Shown: positions 21,338 through 31,475 of the stretch, in pieces | Numbering within the stretch: position 1 is the first letter of the stretch | Layout of the letters: every line of letters starts with the position of its first letter | Notes under the pieces: model-generated | What the model was told of the DNA's origin: nothing | Databases searched by the model: none | Seen by the model: only the letters and a program-made list of their open reading frames with translations | Program-made: the position numbers and the translations under genes | Origin: Edwardsiella hoshinae NBRC 105699 = ATCC 33379 | Lineage (GTDB): Bacteria > Pseudomonadota > Gammaproteobacteria > Enterobacterales > Enterobacteriaceae | Assembly (NCBI RefSeq): GCF_000474215.1 | Contig: NZ_BAUC01000018.1 | Location: forward strand, 1-64,000 | Reading direction: 5' to 3' | DNA length: 64,000 bases

Positions 21338-22594
21338 ATGGCGTGGAATCAGCCCGGTAATAACGGACAGAACCGCGACCCGTGGGGGAGCAGCAATAAT
21401 AATGGCGGCAACTCCGGCGGAAACAATAATAAAGGGGGGCGCGATCAGGGGCCTCCAGATCTGGATGATCTGTTTCGTAAGATGAGTAAAAAGCTGGGCG
21501 GTCTCGGTGGAGGCAAAAGCAACGGCTCAGCAGGCGGCCCGCGTTCATCGATCGGCGGTAAGAAAGTGGTGGGCTTGGCTGTGGCCGCGGTGGTGGTGAT
21601 CTGGGCCGCCAGCGGTTTCTACACCATCAAGGAAGCAGAGCGTGGCGTTGTGACTCGCTTTGGTAAGTTCAGCCACCTGGTACAGCCGGGTCTGAACTGG
21701 AAGCCGACCTTTATCGATGATGTTATCCCGGTGAATGTCGAGTCGGTGCGTGAACTGGCCGCCTCAGGGGTGATGCTCACCTCCGACGAAAACGTGGTAC
21801 GCGTCGAGATGAACGTGCAATACCGGGTGACCAACCCGGAAGAGTACCTGTTTAATGTGACCAATGCCGATGACAGTCTGCGCCAGGCGACGGACAGCGC
21901 TTTGCGTGCGGTGATCGGCAAATACACCATGGATACCATCCTGACGGAAGGGCGTACCGTGATCCGTAACGATACCCAAAAGGTACTGGAGGAGATCATT
22001 CGTCCGTACCATATGGGGATCACGATTCTGGACGTTAACTTCCAGGCCGCGCGTCCGCCGGAAGAGGTGAAGGCGGCCTTCGACGACGCGATTGCCGCGC
22101 GTGAGAACGAGCAGCAGTATATCCGCGAGGCCGAAGCCTACGCCAACGAGGTGCAACCACGCGCCAACGGCCAGGCACAACGTATCCTGGAAGACGCTAA
22201 GGCGTATAAGGATCGTACCGTGCTAGAGGCACAAGGTGAGGTCGGGCGTTTCTCCCGTCTGTTACCGGAATATAAAGCCTCGCCAGAGATCACCCGTGAG
22301 CGTTTGTATCTGGAAACCATGGAGCGCGTATTGGGCCATACCCGCAAGGTGTTGGTCGACGACAAGAGCAACAACCTGATGGTGTTGCCGTTGGATCAGA
22401 TCATGCGAGGCGGCGATAAGGGCGCGGCAGCGGCGAGCGACAGTAAGGATACCAGCCTGATCCGTCTCAACCCGCCGCAGGCTAGCAGTAAACCGGCCAG
22501 CACTAGCAGTAGTAGCACGGATAGCAGCGTGATGGACCAGCGTCGCGTCAACGCTCAGCGTAACGATACCACTCGCCTGGGGAGAGATTATTAA
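21338..22594 (+). CDS. hflK: FtsH regulator HflK
   Basis: Inner-membrane band-7/SPFH protein. With HflC it forms the large periplasmic cage around FtsH and limits its access to membrane substrates. The conserved start MAWNQPGNNG at 21338 gives 418 residues; an in-frame ATG 12 bases upstream overlaps the ribosome site and is less likely. A Gly/Asn-rich cytoplasmic tail (1-75) comes before one membrane segment (about 77-96, VVGLAVAAVVVIWAASGFYT), the SPFH domain and a long helix. The Ser-rich C terminus is variable. It overlaps hflC by one base (TAATG). Confidence 0.96.
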   Translation: MAWNQPGNNGQNRDPWGSSNNNGGNSGGNNNKGGRDQGPPDLDDLFRKMSKKLGGLGGGKSNGSAGGPRSSIGGKKVVGLAVAAVVVIWAASGFYTIKEAERGVVTRFGKFSHLVQPGLNWKPTFIDDVIPVNVESVRELAASGVMLTSDENVVRVEMNVQYRVTNPEEYLFNVTNADDSLRQATDSALRAVIGKYTMDTILTEGRTVIRNDTQKVLEEIIRPYHMGITILDVNFQAARPPEEVKAAFDDAIAARENEQQYIREAEAYANEVQPRANGQAQRILEDAKAYKDRTVLEAQGEVGRFSRLLPEYKASPEITRERLYLETMERVLGHTRKVLVDDKSNNLMVLPLDQIMRGGDKGAAAASDSKDTSLIRLNPPQASSKPASTSSSSTDSSVMDQRRVNAQRNDTTRLGRDY

Positions 22595-23595
22595 TGCGTA
22601 AGTCTTTGTTAGTGATTCTCATCGTCGTGCTGGTCGCGTTGTATGCTTCGCTGTTCGTGGTGCAGGAAGGGCAGCGTGGTATCGTGCTGCGCTTTGGTAA
22701 GGTGTTGCGTGATGACGAAAACAAGCCGCTGGTGTATGCGCCGGGCCTGCATCTGAAGATACCGTTTATTGAGTCAGTGAAGATGCTGGATGCGCGTATC
22801 CAGACCATGGATAACCAGGCGGATCGCTTTGTGACGAAGGAGAAGAAAGATCTGATCGTCGACTCCTACATCAAGTGGCGTATCAGCGATTTCAGTCGTT
22901 ACTACTTGGCGACCGGCGGCGGTGATATCTCCCAGGCCGAGGTGTTGCTGAAGCGTAAGTTTAGCGACCGTCTGCGTTCTGAGATCGGTCGTCTTGACAT
23001 CAAGGATATCGTGACCGATTCGCGTGGCAAGCTAATGGAAGATGTGCGTAACGCCTTGAACACCGGTACGGTGGATGATGCGGCGGCGCCGACGGAGGCA
23101 GATGATGCCATCGCCAGCGCGGCGGCGCGGGTAGCGCGCGAGACCAACGGCAAACAGCCGGCGGTAAATCCGAACAGCATGGCGGCGCTGGGGATCCAGG
23201 TTGTCGATGTGCGAATCAAGCAGATCAACTTGCCGACCGAAGTTTCCGATGCCATCTATCAGCGTATGCGCGCCGAGCGTGAGGCGGTAGCTCGTCGTCA
23301 CCGTTCTCAGGGGCAAGAAGAGGCCGAGAAGTTGCGCGCTACCGCTGACTACGAGGTAACGCGTACCCTAGCGGAAGCAGAGCGTTCAGGACGTATTATT
23401 CGTGGTGAAGGGGATGCTGAAGCAGCGAAATTGTTCGCTGATGCCTTTAGCAAAGATCCGGACTTCTTCGCCTTTATCCGTAGCTTGAGGGCCTATGAAA
23501 ATAGCTTTAAGGCTGGCCAGGATGTGATGGTGCTGCGCCCGGATAGTGATTTCTTCAAATATATGAAATCACCGGATGGTAAAGGCAGCAAATAA
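22594..23595 (+). CDS. hflC: FtsH regulator HflC
   Basis: Partner of HflK in the SPFH cage around FtsH. The protein has 333 residues, with an N-terminal membrane anchor (about 4-20), an SPFH domain beginning VVQEGQRGIVLRFGK, and a long C-terminal helix (RAEREAVARRHRSQGQEEAE). Translationally coupled to hflK through the TAATG overlap and followed by a strong terminator, so it ends the nnr-to-hflC run. The protease itself, ftsH, lies at the far end of this window. Confidence 0.96.
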   Translation: MRKSLLVILIVVLVALYASLFVVQEGQRGIVLRFGKVLRDDENKPLVYAPGLHLKIPFIESVKMLDARIQTMDNQADRFVTKEKKDLIVDSYIKWRISDFSRYYLATGGGDISQAEVLLKRKFSDRLRSEIGRLDIKDIVTDSRGKLMEDVRNALNTGTVDDAAAPTEADDAIASAAARVARETNGKQPAVNPNSMAALGIQVVDVRIKQINLPTEVSDAIYQRMRAEREAVARRHRSQGQEEAEKLRATADYEVTRTLAEAERSGRIIRGEGDAEAAKLFADAFSKDPDFFAFIRSLRAYENSFKAGQDVMVLRPDSDFFKYMKSPDGKGSK

Positions 23596-23621
23596 GCCGA
23601 GTCCTCGCAATGAGACAACCC

Positions 23622-23648
23622 AGGGATGCCAATCGGCATCCCTTTTTT
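23622..23648 (+). terminator. Rho-independent terminator of hflC
   Basis: Nine-bp stem AGGGATGCC/GGCATCCCT with loop AATC and six T residues, 27 bases after hflC. Its sequence resembles the acyltransferase terminator at 23907-23934. Confidence 0.93.
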
Positions 23649-23906
23649 ATTATCGGGCGAAACTCAGCGCTAGTGCCGTACGCTTCGGCGCGGTGCTGCG
23701 GTGCAGGCGAGCCGCTGCGTGTATGGTTATCGTGGCGCAGAGCGGTGTCGCTGGGAGCGCATGGGGCTCGGGTCGTGCGACTGGGGGAAGCGCTATGCCC
23801 TGGCCAACAGTTGGGGTTATTGCCTTGCCCACGTCATGGGCAGTACAAGGACGGTGATCGCGGGAGGCGTTATGATGCGTCGTGGGACGCAGGGAGATGG
23901 CGAGCA
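23649..23906. other. Intergenic stretch between hflC and acyltransferase, no gene supported
   Basis: About 260 GC-rich bases lie between two facing terminators. Several open frames cross it on the plus strand, but none has a ribosome site, a recognisable domain or a conserved start, and they run through the terminator hairpins. I see no repeats or RNA gene. It may be remnant sequence from insertion of the neighbouring acyltransferase gene. Confidence 0.5.
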
Positions 23907-23934
23907 AGAAAAAGGGATACCCGTAGGTATCCCT
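23907..23934 (-). terminator. Terminator of the acyltransferase gene
   Basis: On the minus strand AGGGATACC/GGTATCCCT forms a 9-bp stem with a four-base loop followed by a T run, starting 23 bases after the acyltransferase stop. Confidence 0.85.
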
Positions 23935-23956
23935 GATAACCGGGCCGAGTCCAGCG

Positions 23957-25069
23957 TCAGGCGGCAGGCATTTGCCCAGCATTGCGGCGTAACGTCTTGC
24001 TCATCAGCAGTCGTTCGGTCTTCACCGCCAAGGGTTTAAACAGTAGCGATAGACGTTCGATGGTCACCAATACGATCAGGTATAGGGCGATAGCCTGGCT
24101 GGCATTGAGCAACGACATGTCCAGATTGACACTCAGGAAGATCACTACCACATGCTGCAACAGCATGATGATATAGGCCCGCGAAGCCAGGCTGAGCAGT
24201 ACTTGGCTGACCTGCGGCCGGCTGAGCCACGGATGCAGCAATTGATAGAGCGCCTGGACGATGAAAAAGAAGGCGACGGCGAACAACAGACTTACCGGAG
24301 CCAGAGGGAACAGCACCTCACGTACCGTCTGGTGGCTGATGTGCGCCCAGGTGACCCCGGCAGTGATCAGCAATCCGGCCAGCAACGCCAGCGGACGAGC
24401 GTAGCGGGTAAACTGGATCTGGAGATGGATAAACAGCATCCCAAAGGTAAAGTCGCTGATACGCACTTGAGCCGACCAATAAGGGTTCGTAACACGCGTG
24501 TCATAGGCTAGCAGTGTGATGGCGACGGTAGCCAACATAGTCCACATCGGATAGCGTACCATAGCGCGGTAAATCAGTGGCGAGATGGCATACAGTAGAA
24601 TGATGCATCCGATAAACCACTCTCCAGTGAAGTAGACCGTCTTGATCTCGTACACCCCGTGCAGGTAATGATCGAAGCCGAGTACCGACGGCAGCATATC
24701 CAGTAGCGAGCGGGTTCCGTTCGGGCCGACTTCGGCCAGTGGGTTATTGGGATAGATGAAGAATGCGCTCAGTGCCAACAGCAGCAGCGCCATGCCAAAG
24801 TAGGCGATGTTGTAAGGGATCAACACCGAATAGACGCGCCGTAGGTAATACTCCCCGGCCGCATATTTGCGTAGCGACAGGTAGGCCAGCGCGCCAGAGA
24901 TCATAAAGAAAAATGAGACCCCCAGTCGGCCGATACCCGCCGTCAGGTATTCACGCGGGAAGGTCAGTACGTTACTGGTGTCGAACATATAGCTGTAGTG
25001 CGAGGTGATCACGAAGAGCACCGATACGACGCGCAAAATGTCAAAGAAGTGGTTGCGCCCTGGTTTCAT
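23957..25069 (-). CDS. Acyltransferase-3 family membrane protein
   Basis: Integral membrane protein of the OafA/NodX/WecH family, which usually moves acetyl or succinyl groups onto surface sugars. The protein has 370 residues and about ten membrane segments. The N-terminal signature FDILRVVSVLFVITSHY (residues 9-25) carries the conserved Arg and His, and the FFFMISG segment follows. No C-terminal SGNH domain is present, so it is the single-domain type. AGGAGG lies just before the ATG. The gene is inserted between hflC and yjeT, neighbours in E. coli, on the opposite strand, and has its own terminator. The substrate is unknown; LPS, O-antigen or enterobacterial common antigen are possible. Confidence 0.85.
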   Translation of the reverse strand: MKPGRNHFFDILRVVSVLFVITSHYSYMFDTSNVLTFPREYLTAGIGRLGVSFFFMISGALAYLSLRKYAAGEYYLRRVYSVLIPYNIAYFGMALLLLALSAFFIYPNNPLAEVGPNGTRSLLDMLPSVLGFDHYLHGVYEIKTVYFTGEWFIGCIILLYAISPLIYRAMVRYPMWTMLATVAITLLAYDTRVTNPYWSAQVRISDFTFGMLFIHLQIQFTRYARPLALLAGLLITAGVTWAHISHQTVREVLFPLAPVSLLFAVAFFFIVQALYQLLHPWLSRPQVSQVLLSLASRAYIIMLLQHVVVIFLSVNLDMSLLNASQAIALYLIVLVTIERLSLLFKPLAVKTERLLMSKTLRRNAGQMPAA

Positions 25070-25259
25070 TTCGCCTCCTGAAAAAAGTTGGCGGATTATA
25101 GCGGATGTTATGCCTTATTGGCTAAGGCGTGTTCTGAAAATTATGCCGCCCGCGGGCGTTGCGGGCTAAGCGAGTTGGGTTTGGCGTTCTGCTATTCCAA
25201 TTATAGAATCGCGCACCTTATTCAGACACTCGGCCTGAGAGGTCGTTCACGGGGGAAAG

Positions 25260-25460
25260 ATGAATTCGACGATTTGGATGGCGCTGGCGCTGGTATTGGT
25301 GGTTGAAGGGTTAGGGCCGATGCTATTTCCGCAGGCATGGCGGCGAATGATCGCCACCATGACTCAGTTGCCTGATGGATTATTGCGCCGCTATGGCGGC
25401 GGTCTTGTGGTTGCAGGGCTGGTGATCTACTACATGTTGCGTAGTCGCCTCGGCGGATGA
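25260..25460 (+). CDS. yjeT: DUF2065 membrane protein YjeT
   Basis: Small inner-membrane protein of unknown function with 66 residues and two hydrophobic helices (about 3-20 and 44-61). It closely matches E. coli YjeT (MNSTIWMALALVLVVEGLGP start, GGGLVVAGLVIYYMLR end). GGGGGA lies before the ATG. In E. coli it follows hflC directly; here the acyltransferase separates them, so it must use a promoter in 25070-25259. purA follows 99 bases later. Confidence 0.92.
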   Translation: MNSTIWMALALVLVVEGLGPMLFPQAWRRMIATMTQLPDGLLRRYGGGLVVAGLVIYYMLRSRLGG

Positions 25461-25477
25461 TATGTCAGACAAAATTT

Positions 25478-25493
25478 GCGCAATCGTGTGCGA
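25478..25493 (+). promoter_or_regulatory. PurR-like operator before purA
   Basis: GCGCAATCGTGTGCGA matches the palindromic PurR consensus ACGCAAACGTTTGCGT at 12 of 16 positions, including the central CG. It lies 66 bases before the purA ATG. A promoter CTGAAA (25501-25506), 17 bases, TAGAAT (25524-25529) follows. PurR control of purA is known in E. coli; use of this site is inferred. Confidence 0.6.
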
Positions 25494-25550
25494 AAAAGAG
25501 CTGAAAGCTGAAATATGAGATGGTAGAATCCATTTTTAACAACGTGGTGA

Positions 25551-26858
<1,308 letters not shown>

Positions 26859-26879
26859 GCGCCTCGCGCTGTCGTCAAC

Positions 26880-26902
26880 AAACCGGCCCGCTGGGCCGGT
26901 TT
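26880..26902 (+). terminator. Terminator hairpin after purA
   Basis: Perfect 10-bp stem AAACCGGCCC/GGGCCGGTTT with loop GCT, 21 bases after the purA stop. The T run is short, so termination may be incomplete. Confidence 0.75.
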
Positions 26903-27206
26903 ATGATTTCCTACCCCATGCATCGGCATGATTGTCGCCGATATCACTAAATAAATTAGTCGCTTTCATCCGGCTGGTTTATTATCCAGTATAGGTAGTT
27001 TCCCTAACGATTCAGGCGCCGTGAGAACGTGTGTCGTTATGGAGTCTAGCCTAGCTCCCCTGCTGCGCGCGCGTTGCCGTGTCCGTGAGCGATTAGGGCG
27101 CTCTCCTCGCCGTGACGAGGCGTGGCGAGCCGGCAGCGAAGCCGTACGTCAGGCCGACCCTTCTCCCCGACTCACCGCCAGTGCGGTGCGATAAATAGAG
27201 GTATTC
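26903..27206. other. Spacer before nsrR, no convincing gene
   Basis: About 300 bases. The first 100 are AT-richer and could hold the nsrR promoter, though I cannot name firm -35/-10 boxes. A 57-codon GTG-start frame (27021-27194, Arg-rich) ends 12 bases before nsrR but lacks a good ribosome site. A small CACCGC/GCGGTG hairpin (27173-27188) comes just before the nsrR ribosome site. Confidence 0.45.
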
Positions 27207-27629
27207 GTGCAGTTAACCAGTTTTACCGATTTTGGCTTGCGCGCTTTGGTGTATATGGCTGCCTTGCCAGAAGGCCAGATGACCAGCATCAGCCAGGTGA
27301 CGGAAGTCTATGGCGTGTCGCGCAATCATATGGTCAAGATAATCAACCAGCTCAGTCGGGCCGGCTTTGTCGCCGCCGTTCGTGGTAAGCATGGCGGCAT
27401 CCGCTTGGGGCGCCCGGCGAACGAGATCCGCATCGGCGATGTGGTGCGTGAGTTGGAGCCGTTGACACTGGTTAACTGTTCGCAGTCATTCTGCCATATC
27501 ACTCCGGCATGCCGGCTTAAGCCTGTGCTGCAACGTGCGACAGAGGCCTTCTTGGCAGAGTTAGATAAATGCACCCTGGCCGACCTGATAGAACACAACT
27601 CACCGCTTTATAAACTGCTGCTGGTCTAG
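27207..27629 (+). CDS. nsrR: Nitric-oxide-sensing repressor NsrR
   Basis: Rrf2-family iron-sulfur repressor. Nitric oxide destroys its cluster and so releases NO-defence genes such as hmp and ytfE. It starts at GTG (27207) behind AGAGG and has 140 residues. A winged helix with [27 protein letters not shown] covers residues 27-53. The three cluster cysteines are Cys91, Cys96 and Cys102. In E. coli it heads nsrR-rnr-rlmB, and the same order is kept here with a 37-base gap to rnr. A matching operator lies before ytfE at 37503-37525. Confidence 0.96.
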   Translation: MQLTSFTDFGLRALVYMAALPEGQMTSISQVTEVYGVSRNHMVKIINQLSRAGFVAAVRGKHGGIRLGRPANEIRIGDVVRELEPLTLVNCSQSFCHITPACRLKPVLQRATEAFLAELDKCTLADLIEHNSPLYKLLLV

Positions 27630-27666
27630 CCCTGCGGCAGCACGCTGATGACAACGGAGGAACCCA

Positions 27667-30117
27667 ATGTCACAAGATCCCTATCTGGAACGCGAGGCCG
27701 AAAAATACGCCTCTCCGATCCCCAGTCGTGAATTTATTCTGATGCATCTGGCCAAGCGCGAGAAGCCGGTCAGTCGAGAGGAGCTGGCGCAGGAGTTAGC
27801 GCTGACCAGCGACGATGATCTGGAGGCGCTGCGCCGTCGTCTGCGCGCTATGGAGCGCGACGGACAGCTGATTTTTACCCGTCGCCAGTGTTATGCCTTA
27901 CCGGAGCGCCTCGATCTGATCAAGGGTACGGTGATCGGCCACCGTGATGGCTTTGGTTTTCTGCGCGCTGAAGGGCAGAAAGAGGATCTCTACCTGTCGC
28001 CGGAACAGATGAAAATGTGTATGCACGGCGACGTCATCCTGGCTCAAGTGACCGGTAGCGATCGCCGCGGCCGCAAGGAGGTGCGTGTCGTTCGTGTGCT
28101 GGAGCCGCGTGCCGGTTTGATCGTCGGACGTTACTTTACCGATGCCGGTACCGGGTTTGTGGTGCCAGATGATGGCCGTCTAAGCTTCGACATCTTGATT
28201 CCGGCGGAGTCGATCGCCGGTGCCCGTATGGGCTACGTGGTGGTAGTCGAGTTAACACAGCGCCCGACGCGTCGTACCAAAGCGGTCGGCAAAATTGTCG
28301 AGGTGCTGGGTGACAACATGGGAACCGGCATGGCGGTGGATATCGCGTTGCGTAGCCATGAGATCCCCCATACTTGGCCGGAGCAGGTTGAGCGCCAGGT
28401 GGCGGACCTCAGCGAACAGGTGCCAGAAAATGCCAAGGCTGGGCGCGTGGATTTGCGCGATCTACCGTTGGTGACTATCGACGGCGAGGACGCCCGCGAC
28501 TTTGACGACGCAGTGTATTGCGAGAAGAAACGGGGCGGTGGTTGGCGGCTGTGGGTCGCTATTGCCGACGTCAGTTACTATGTACGTCCCAACACCGCGT
28601 TGGATCATGAAGCGCGCAGCCGTGGCAACTCGGTCTACTTCCCTTCCCAGGTGGTGCCGATGTTGCCTGAGGTACTCTCCAACGGACTATGCTCGCTCAA
28701 CCCGCAAGTCGATCGCCTATGCATGGTGTGCGAGATGACCGTCGCGGCCAGCGGGCGCCTCTCCTCTTACAAGTTTTACGAGGCGGTGATGAGCTCTCAT
28801 GCGCGTCTGACCTATACCAAGGTGGCGCACATCTTGGCCGGCGATGCGGAGTTGCGTGAGCACTACCATGCGCTGGTCAAGCCGCTAGAAGAGTTACATG
28901 CCCTGTACAAGGCGCTGGATCACGCCCGCGAGCAACGCGGTGGCATCTCTTTCGAGACGGAGGAGGCCAAGTTTATCTTTAACGCCGAGCGACGCATCGA
29001 GCGTATCGAACCGACGGTACGCAACGACGCCCATAAGTTGATTGAAGAGTGTATGATTCTGGCCAACATCTCGGCGGCGCGCTTTATGGAGAAATATCAT
29101 GAGCCAGCGCTGTTCCGTATTCACGATAAGCCCAGCGAGGATCATGTCATGGCGCTACGCAGCGTCCTGGCTGAGCTGGGGCTATCACTCGGTGGTGGAA
29201 CACAACCGGAGCCGAAGGATTACGCGTTGCTGATGGATCAGGTGGCCGATCGCCCCGACCATGAGATGTTGCAGACCATGTTGCTGCGCTCGATGAAACA
29301 GGCGGTCTACGATCCGGAAAACCGCGGTCACTTCGGGTTGGCACTACCGGCCTATGCGCACTTTACCTCGCCGATCCGCCGTTATCCTGATCTGTCGTTG
29401 CATCGCGGCATCAAATACCTGCTGGCACGTGAGCAGGGGCGCACGGAGCGTTGGACACCGAGTGGCGGCTGGCACTACCACATGGAAGACATGTTACAGC
29501 TGGGCGAGCATTGTTCGATGACTGAGCGGCGCGCCGATGAGGCGACCCGTGACGTCGCCGACTGGTTGAAGTGTGACTTCATGCAGGATCATGTTGGTCA
29601 GATCTACGGCGGCATCATTACCAGTGTGACCGGCTTCGGCTTCTTTGTGCGGCTGGATGATCTGTTCATCGATGGTTTGGTGCATGTCTCGACGTTGGAT
29701 AACGACTACTATCGTTTCGATCAGGTGGGGCAGCGTCTGATTGGCGAATCTTCCGGGCAGGTCTATCGCCTGGGTGATAAGGTCGAGGTGAAGGTGGATG
29801 CGGTACACTTGGATGAGCGTAAGATCGACTTCGCGTTGATTTCGACGGCGCGCGGCGTGCGTGGGGCGGGTAAGACGGCGCGCGTCAAAGCGCAACAGGC
29901 GAGTAACGGTAAAGCGAAGAAGCCGTCGCGCCCGACTCGGCGCGGTGGTAAGATGCCGGCCAATTTTGAGCCGGATAGCGCTTTCCGTCGTGGCGATGAC
30001 GCCGCGTCTGCCAAGAAAGCAAAGGGCAAAAGCAAGAGTAAGAAGCCATCGGCGCAGACGCGTAAGATCGCTGCCGCCACCAAGGCGAAGCGGGCGCGCA
30101 ACAAGACTGCCGGTTAA
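27667..30117 (+). CDS. rnr: Ribonuclease R
   Basis: Processive 3'-5' exoribonuclease that degrades structured RNA, acts in cold shock and helps trans-translation. The 816-residue protein has an N-terminal helix-turn-helix (about 20-85), two cold-shock domains (about 85-240), the RNB catalytic domain with DARDFDDAV (about 276-284), an S1 domain (about 642-725), and a Lys/Arg-rich tail of about 80 residues that binds the ribosome and unwinds RNA. GGAGG precedes the ATG. Follows nsrR; a hairpin (30133-30152) and the rlmB leader come next. Confidence 0.97.
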   Translation: MSQDPYLEREAEKYASPIPSREFILMHLAKREKPVSREELAQELALTSDDDLEALRRRLRAMERDGQLIFTRRQCYALPERLDLIKGTVIGHRDGFGFLRAEGQKEDLYLSPEQMKMCMHGDVILAQVTGSDRRGRKEVRVVRVLEPRAGLIVGRYFTDAGTGFVVPDDGRLSFDILIPAESIAGARMGYVVVVELTQRPTRRTKAVGKIVEVLGDNMGTGMAVDIALRSHEIPHTWPEQVERQVADLSEQVPENAKAGRVDLRDLPLVTIDGEDARDFDDAVYCEKKRGGGWRLWVAIADVSYYVRPNTALDHEARSRGNSVYFPSQVVPMLPEVLSNGLCSLNPQVDRLCMVCEMTVAASGRLSSYKFYEAVMSSHARLTYTKVAHILAGDAELREHYHALVKPLEELHALYKALDHAREQRGGISFETEEAKFIFNAERRIERIEPTVRNDAHKLIEECMILANISAARFMEKYHEPALFRIHDKPSEDHVMALRSVLAELGLSLGGGTQPEPKDYALLMDQVADRPDHEMLQTMLLRSMKQAVYDPENRGHFGLALPAYAHFTSPIRRYPDLSLHRGIKYLLAREQGRTERWTPSGGWHYHMEDMLQLGEHCSMTERRADEATRDVADWLKCDFMQDHVGQIYGGIITSVTGFGFFVRLDDLFIDGLVHVSTLDNDYYRFDQVGQRLIGESSGQVYRLGDKVEVKVDAVHLDERKIDFALISTARGVRGAGKTARVKAQQASNGKAKKPSRPTRRGGKMPANFEPDSAFRRGDDAASAKKAKGKSKSKKPSAQTRKIAAATKAKRARNKTAG

Positions 30118-30132
30118 GCCGCTGCGTCATAC

Positions 30133-30152
30133 GGGCGGCTTAGCTGCCGCCC
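30133..30152 (+). terminator. Hairpin after rnr without T run
   Basis: GGGCGGC/GCCGCCC with a 6-base loop begins 15 bases after rnr. The lack of following T residues suggests mRNA 3'-end protection or partial attenuation before rlmB, not full termination. Confidence 0.4.
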
Positions 30153-30198
30153 ATCGAGCCATCTAACCATCTAACGCCGGTTCGCCAAGGAGCCGGCG

Positions 30199-30228
30199 AT
30201 GAGTAATAAATCTGACGATTATGAGTGA
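30199..30228 (+). CDS. Nine-codon upstream cistron coupled to rlmB
   Basis: ATG at 30199 lies six bases after a near-perfect AAGGAG and encodes MSNKSDDYE before a TGA at 30226-30228. This stop lies inside rlmB, whose ATG (30221) overlaps the end of the frame by eight bases in another frame. The rlmB start itself has no good ribosome site. Ribosomes ending here could re-initiate on rlmB. The AAGGAG sits in the 12-base loop of a CGCCGG/CCGGCG stem (30175-30198). Expression is untested. Confidence 0.5.
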   Translation: MSNKSDDYE

Positions 30229-30964
30229 AATCATTTACGGCATTCACGCCGTTAAAGCCCTGTTGGAGCGTTCCCCGCAGCGTTTCTTAGAAGTGTTTGT
30301 CATGAAGGGACGCGAGGATCGTCGCCTGCTGCCGCTGTTGCAACAGTTGGAGGAGGGCGGTATCCGAGTACAGGTTGCCCAACGCCAATGGTTGGATGAG
30401 AAGGTGGACGGTGCGGTACACCAGGGCATCGTGGCGCGCGTCAAGCCGGGCCGGCAATATCAGGAGAACGATCTGCCCGAACTGTTGGCCGCATTGGATC
30501 ATCCGCCGTTCCTATTGATCCTGGACGGCGTGACCGACCCGCATAACCTGGGCGCTTGCCTACGCAGTGCCGATGCAGCGGGTATCGATGCGGTGATCGT
30601 GCCGCGCGACCGTTCCGCTCAGCTTAATGCCACAGCCAAGAAGGTGGCTTGCGGGGCGGCAGAAAGCGTGCCATTGATCCGGGTGACCAATCTGGCTCGT
30701 ACTATGCGCTTATTGCAGCAAGAAAATATTTGGATCGTCGGCACCGCTGGTGAGGCGGATCATGATCTGTACCAGAGCAAGATGACTGGCGGGATGGCGC
30801 TAGTCATGGGTGCAGAGGGGGATGGCATGCGTCGCCTGACGCGTGAGCATTGCGACGAGTTGATCCGTATTCCGATGGCGGGCAGCGTGTCTTCGCTTAA
30901 CGTCTCTGTTGCCACCGGTATCTGCCTGTTTGAGGCGGTGCGCCAGCGTAGCGCGGCGCGTTGA
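30221..30964 (+). CDS. rlmB: 23S rRNA (Gm2251) 2'-O-methyltransferase
   Basis: SPOUT-class enzyme that methylates the ribose of G2251 in the P loop of 23S rRNA. The 247-residue protein has an N-terminal L30e-like substrate domain (about 1-75) and a trefoil-knot catalytic domain. The latter carries [26 protein letters not shown] and [14 protein letters not shown], the three SpoU motifs. The start ATG has a weak ribosome site and overlaps the small cistron at 30199-30228. Third member of the nsrR-rnr-rlmB group. Confidence 0.96.
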   Translation: MSEIIYGIHAVKALLERSPQRFLEVFVMKGREDRRLLPLLQQLEEGGIRVQVAQRQWLDEKVDGAVHQGIVARVKPGRQYQENDLPELLAALDHPPFLLILDGVTDPHNLGACLRSADAAGIDAVIVPRDRSAQLNATAKKVACGAAESVPLIRVTNLARTMRLLQQENIWIVGTAGEADHDLYQSKMTGGMALVMGAEGDGMRRLTREHCDELIRIPMAGSVSSLNVSVATGICLFEAVRQRSAAR

Positions 30965-31026
30965 TAGACGCTGGGGACCGCGATTCGCTGGCCCCCGTGT
31001 TTGAGCGGCGCTTTCGTCAACGCTCC

Positions 31027-31302
31027 TTAGCGGTAGAGCGCCGCCGTCGCTCGCCATCCTCTTTGCCCTTCCTCTTCGCGCATACTCAGAATCCGGTAAT
31101 AGCTGGCGCCACGCCGATCGGCTTGGTGCGCGATGGTGCGCTCAACATCCTGCGGATCGCCGAGGATACCCTGTAGTGAGAGTAAGTCCATCTGACTGAA
31201 GTCGGTAACTTGATCGGCCTGCGCATACTCGGCCGATTGCGCAGAGGTACCGATCAGACCGATAGAGAGCAGTAATGATGTGAGTAGTGGAGAACGACTC
31301 AT
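31027..31302 (-). CDS. yjfN: DUF1471 periplasmic protein YjfN
   Basis: Small secreted protein of the YdgH/BhsA/McbA (DUF1471) family. E. coli YjfN is reported to stimulate the protease DegP. The protein has 91 residues: a signal peptide (about 1-23, cut near AQSA), then the single DUF1471 fold ending in the characteristic RGASYYRILSM...RATAALYR. The GDPQDVER segment is shared with E. coli YjfN. It lies downstream of bsmA on the same strand, with an elaborate inverted repeat between them. The member is assigned from the neighbourhood and this segment. Confidence 0.85.
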   Translation of the reverse strand: MSRSPLLTSLLLSIGLIGTSAQSAEYAQADQVTDFSQMDLLSLQGILGDPQDVERTIAHQADRRGASYYRILSMREEEGQRGWRATAALYR

Positions 31303-31391
31303 GGCACCTCCCGGTGATAGCCCGCTAAGCGGGGGACACTTTGGCTGCGCGCTACCTCCTCATACCACACCCCTAGGGTGCGAACGCGGCC

Positions 31392-31445
31392 AAAAAATCT
31401 ACACGACCGTTTTATAATGAAACAGTGGGTGTAGATTTTTATTGG
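31392..31445. repeat. Nested inverted repeat between bsmA and yjfN
   Basis: AAAAATCTACAC (31393-31404) is complemented exactly by GTGTAGATTTTT (31429-31440). One-base slippage extends the arms to GCCAA/TTGGC (31388-31392 and 31442-31446). The 24-base centre contains a second near-palindrome GTTTTATAATGAAAC that includes TATAAT. It could end bsmA transcripts in either direction, or act as an operator over a promoter. I recognise no named element. Confidence 0.7.
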
Positions 31446-31475
31446 CGTTATGTAAACTTTCTTAAAAACAGTCGA

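Noticed and set aside
23576-24039. Three overlapping plus-strand frames between hflC and the acyltransferase
   Set aside because: They run through terminator hairpins, lack ribosome sites and show no known domain.
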